From RGIG5612 sp045627365 (GTDB lineage Bacteria > Bacillota > Clostridia > Lachnospirales > Lachnospiraceae): 6,561 nt of DNA. The stretch lies in assembly GCA_045627365.1 (NCBI GenBank), contig JAZQNN010000057.1, positions 1 to 6,561 on the forward strand, written 5' to 3'. A model generated the notes under the pieces. That model was not told the DNA's origin and ran no database searches. It saw only the letters and a list, made by a program, of their open reading frames with translations. This document shows positions 5,571 through 6,561 of the stretch, one piece after another (position 1 is the first letter of the stretch; each line of letters opens with the position of its first letter). Both the position numbers and the translations under genes were made by a program.

Positions 5571-6359
5571 CTATATCAGATTCATTCGTCGCAGGGCATT
5601 GAAGACGCCGTCGTCGAACATCGATTCTGTCTGATTTGCGATAAGTGCCTTCAGATCTTCCTTGGCATTTCCCATTACTACGCCGTTCTTTACCGTCGTC
5701 AGCATCTCGTAATCGTTCATGCTGTCGCCGAAGCCTACCGTATCTTCCATGCTTGCCCCGAGGTAGCTCATCAGGCGTCTTACGCCATCGCCTTTTGAAA
5801 TCGTTTTGGGGATCGTCTCGAGCAGAAGTCCGTAGTGGTCAACGTACGCATAGCCCTCGCCCAGCTGCTCTCTCGCTCTTAGCATATTGCACTCAGGCGT
5901 GTATTCGGCGCTTATTTTCGAGATGTGCATCTGCGTGTCAAGGTCGATCGGTCTGACGTTTTCCGGGATGTTGCGCTTGTAGATCTTGTAGATATCGTTG
6001 TTTTTGGCGTCCACACTCAACGGGTCGTAATACAGATACTCGTGTCCTTCGGCAAATATGATAAAGCGATTTTGCCTGAGTATATCGATGATCCGGGCTG
6101 CATCCTCGGCGGTGATCTCTTCCAGATACAAAGGCTTTCCCTGCCACTGCGCGTACGTGCCGGCACCCGATATAATCCCGTCAAATCCGAGGTCAAGTAT
6201 TTCCTCGAAGATCATGATCTTCGTGCGTCCCGTGCAAATGACCGGATGATGGCCATTGTCCCTGAGTCTGGATATCGCTTCTCGTGTTGAGTCAGGTATG
6301 CCCTTCTTGTAATCGTATATCGTTCCGTCTATATCAAAAAAAACGTATTTTTCCTGCAT
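5571..6359 (-). CDS. Cof-type HAD-IIB family hydrolase
   Basis: Probable cytoplasmic phosphatase of the Cof/YbiV/YidA group, Mg-dependent enzymes that dephosphorylate sugar phosphates and related metabolites; the substrate cannot be read from sequence. The 262 residues are normal for the family. Motif I is F-F-D9-I-D11-G-T, motif II I-C-T43-G-R, motif III S-K189-G-D-G and motif IV G-F-G-D212-S-M-N-D216. The C2B cap lies between motifs II and III, about 80-185. The ATG at 6359 directly follows the stop of the upstream acetyltransferase (TGAATG), and AAGGA lies 8 nt upstream inside that gene, so the two are co-transcribed and probably coupled. Confidence 0.95.
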   Translation of the reverse strand: MQEKYVFFDIDGTIYDYKKGIPDSTREAISRLRDNGHHPVICTGRTKIMIFEEILDLGFDGIISGAGTYAQWQGKPLYLEEITAEDAARIIDILRQNRFIIFAEGHEYLYYDPLSVDAKNNDIYKIYKRNIPENVRPIDLDTQMHISKISAEYTPECNMLRAREQLGEGYAYVDHYGLLLETIPKTISKGDGVRRLMSYLGASMEDTVGFGDSMNDYEMLTTVKNGVVMGNAKEDLKALIANQTESMFDDGVFNALRRMNLI

Positions 6360-6561
6360 TCAGCGTGTCCTTATTGTGTAGCGGCAGCTGTGATCTCTGC
6401 CTCTGTATTCGATTATTTCGGTCTTTTCTATAGGCTGCATCCCGGCCTTTTGCATTACGCGCAGCGAGGCTTCGTTGTCTTCAAATGCTCCGCAGACAAC
6501 GGTGTGGATAGCGCTGTCCCGGTCCAGAAGAACGCTGATCGCTCCCTGCAGGGCGTCACTT
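6360..6561 (-). CDS. GNAT-family N-acetyltransferase, C-terminal part (5' end outside the window)
   Basis: The reading frame enters at the window edge and ends with TGA at 6360-6362, giving 66 complete residues. The visible part contains VVCGAFEDNEASLRVMQKAGMQPIEK, the N-E-A-S-x-R-V-M-x-K-x-G-M motif of the last helix and strand of GNAT acetyltransferases, closest in style to the RimJ/RimL (Acetyltransf_3) type, followed by a strand EYRGRDHSCRYTI. Such enzymes transfer acetyl from acetyl-CoA to an amine; the substrate is unknown. It is transcribed with the HAD-IIB gene downstream. The acetyl-CoA-binding loop, and hence the catalytic integrity, lies outside the window. Confidence 0.88.
   Translation of the reverse strand, partial: SDALQGAISVLLDRDSAIHTVVCGAFEDNEASLRVMQKAGMQPIEKTEIIEYRGRDHSCRYTIRTR

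Overview
The window looks like chromosomal DNA of a strictly anaerobic, fermentative Firmicute of the class Clostridia. The reasons are a CpI-like [FeFe]-hydrogenase, the Gram-positive HAD phosphatase YqeG, strong GGAGG-type ribosome sites, U-tract hairpin terminators and sigma-A-type promoters. I cannot name a genus. All seven genes lie on the minus strand, so transcription runs from high to low coordinates. No mobile element, CRISPR array, tRNA or rRNA is visible.

In transcription order, the window opens with the C-terminal 66 codons of a GNAT acetyltransferase (6360-6561). Its stop codon abuts the start of a Cof-type HAD-IIB sugar-phosphatase-like gene (5571-6359). After a short spacer with a 15-base inverted repeat and a good promoter come nrdR (5024-5473), the repressor of ribonucleotide reductase genes, and yqeG (4497-5021), 2 nt apart. 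A candidate NrdR box lies inside the nrdR promoter, which suggests autoregulation.

The central unit is a two-gene hydrogenase operon. The first gene (2568-4385) encodes an unusual hybrid flavoprotein: the C-terminal [4Fe-4S] domain of NuoF joined to a GltD/NfnB-type FAD-NAD(P)H oxidoreductase. It overlaps by 7 nt a 573-residue, five-cluster [FeFe]-hydrogenase (853-2574) with all catalytic residues in place. This pairing resembles the 'glutamate synthase-linked' group A2 hydrogenases, whose physiological role is not well established. The usual partners of bifurcating hydrogenases (NuoE-like HydC and the FMN part of HydB) are absent here. The proteins would plausibly move electrons between NAD(P)H, ferredoxin-type clusters and H2. 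The operon leader carries a terminator-like hairpin, an overlapping promoter candidate and the perfect palindrome TTAACGCGTTAA, which shares its core with Rex operators.

Next is efp (194-751), encoding elongation factor P. It has its own promoter starting 8 nt after the hydA stop, a GC-rich hairpin in its leader, and a strong 10-bp-stem terminator at 149-173. Positions 1-136 hold no convincing gene, only a second terminator-shaped hairpin (51-73). The most interesting part is the hydrogenase operon and its leader; the rest is ordinary housekeeping.
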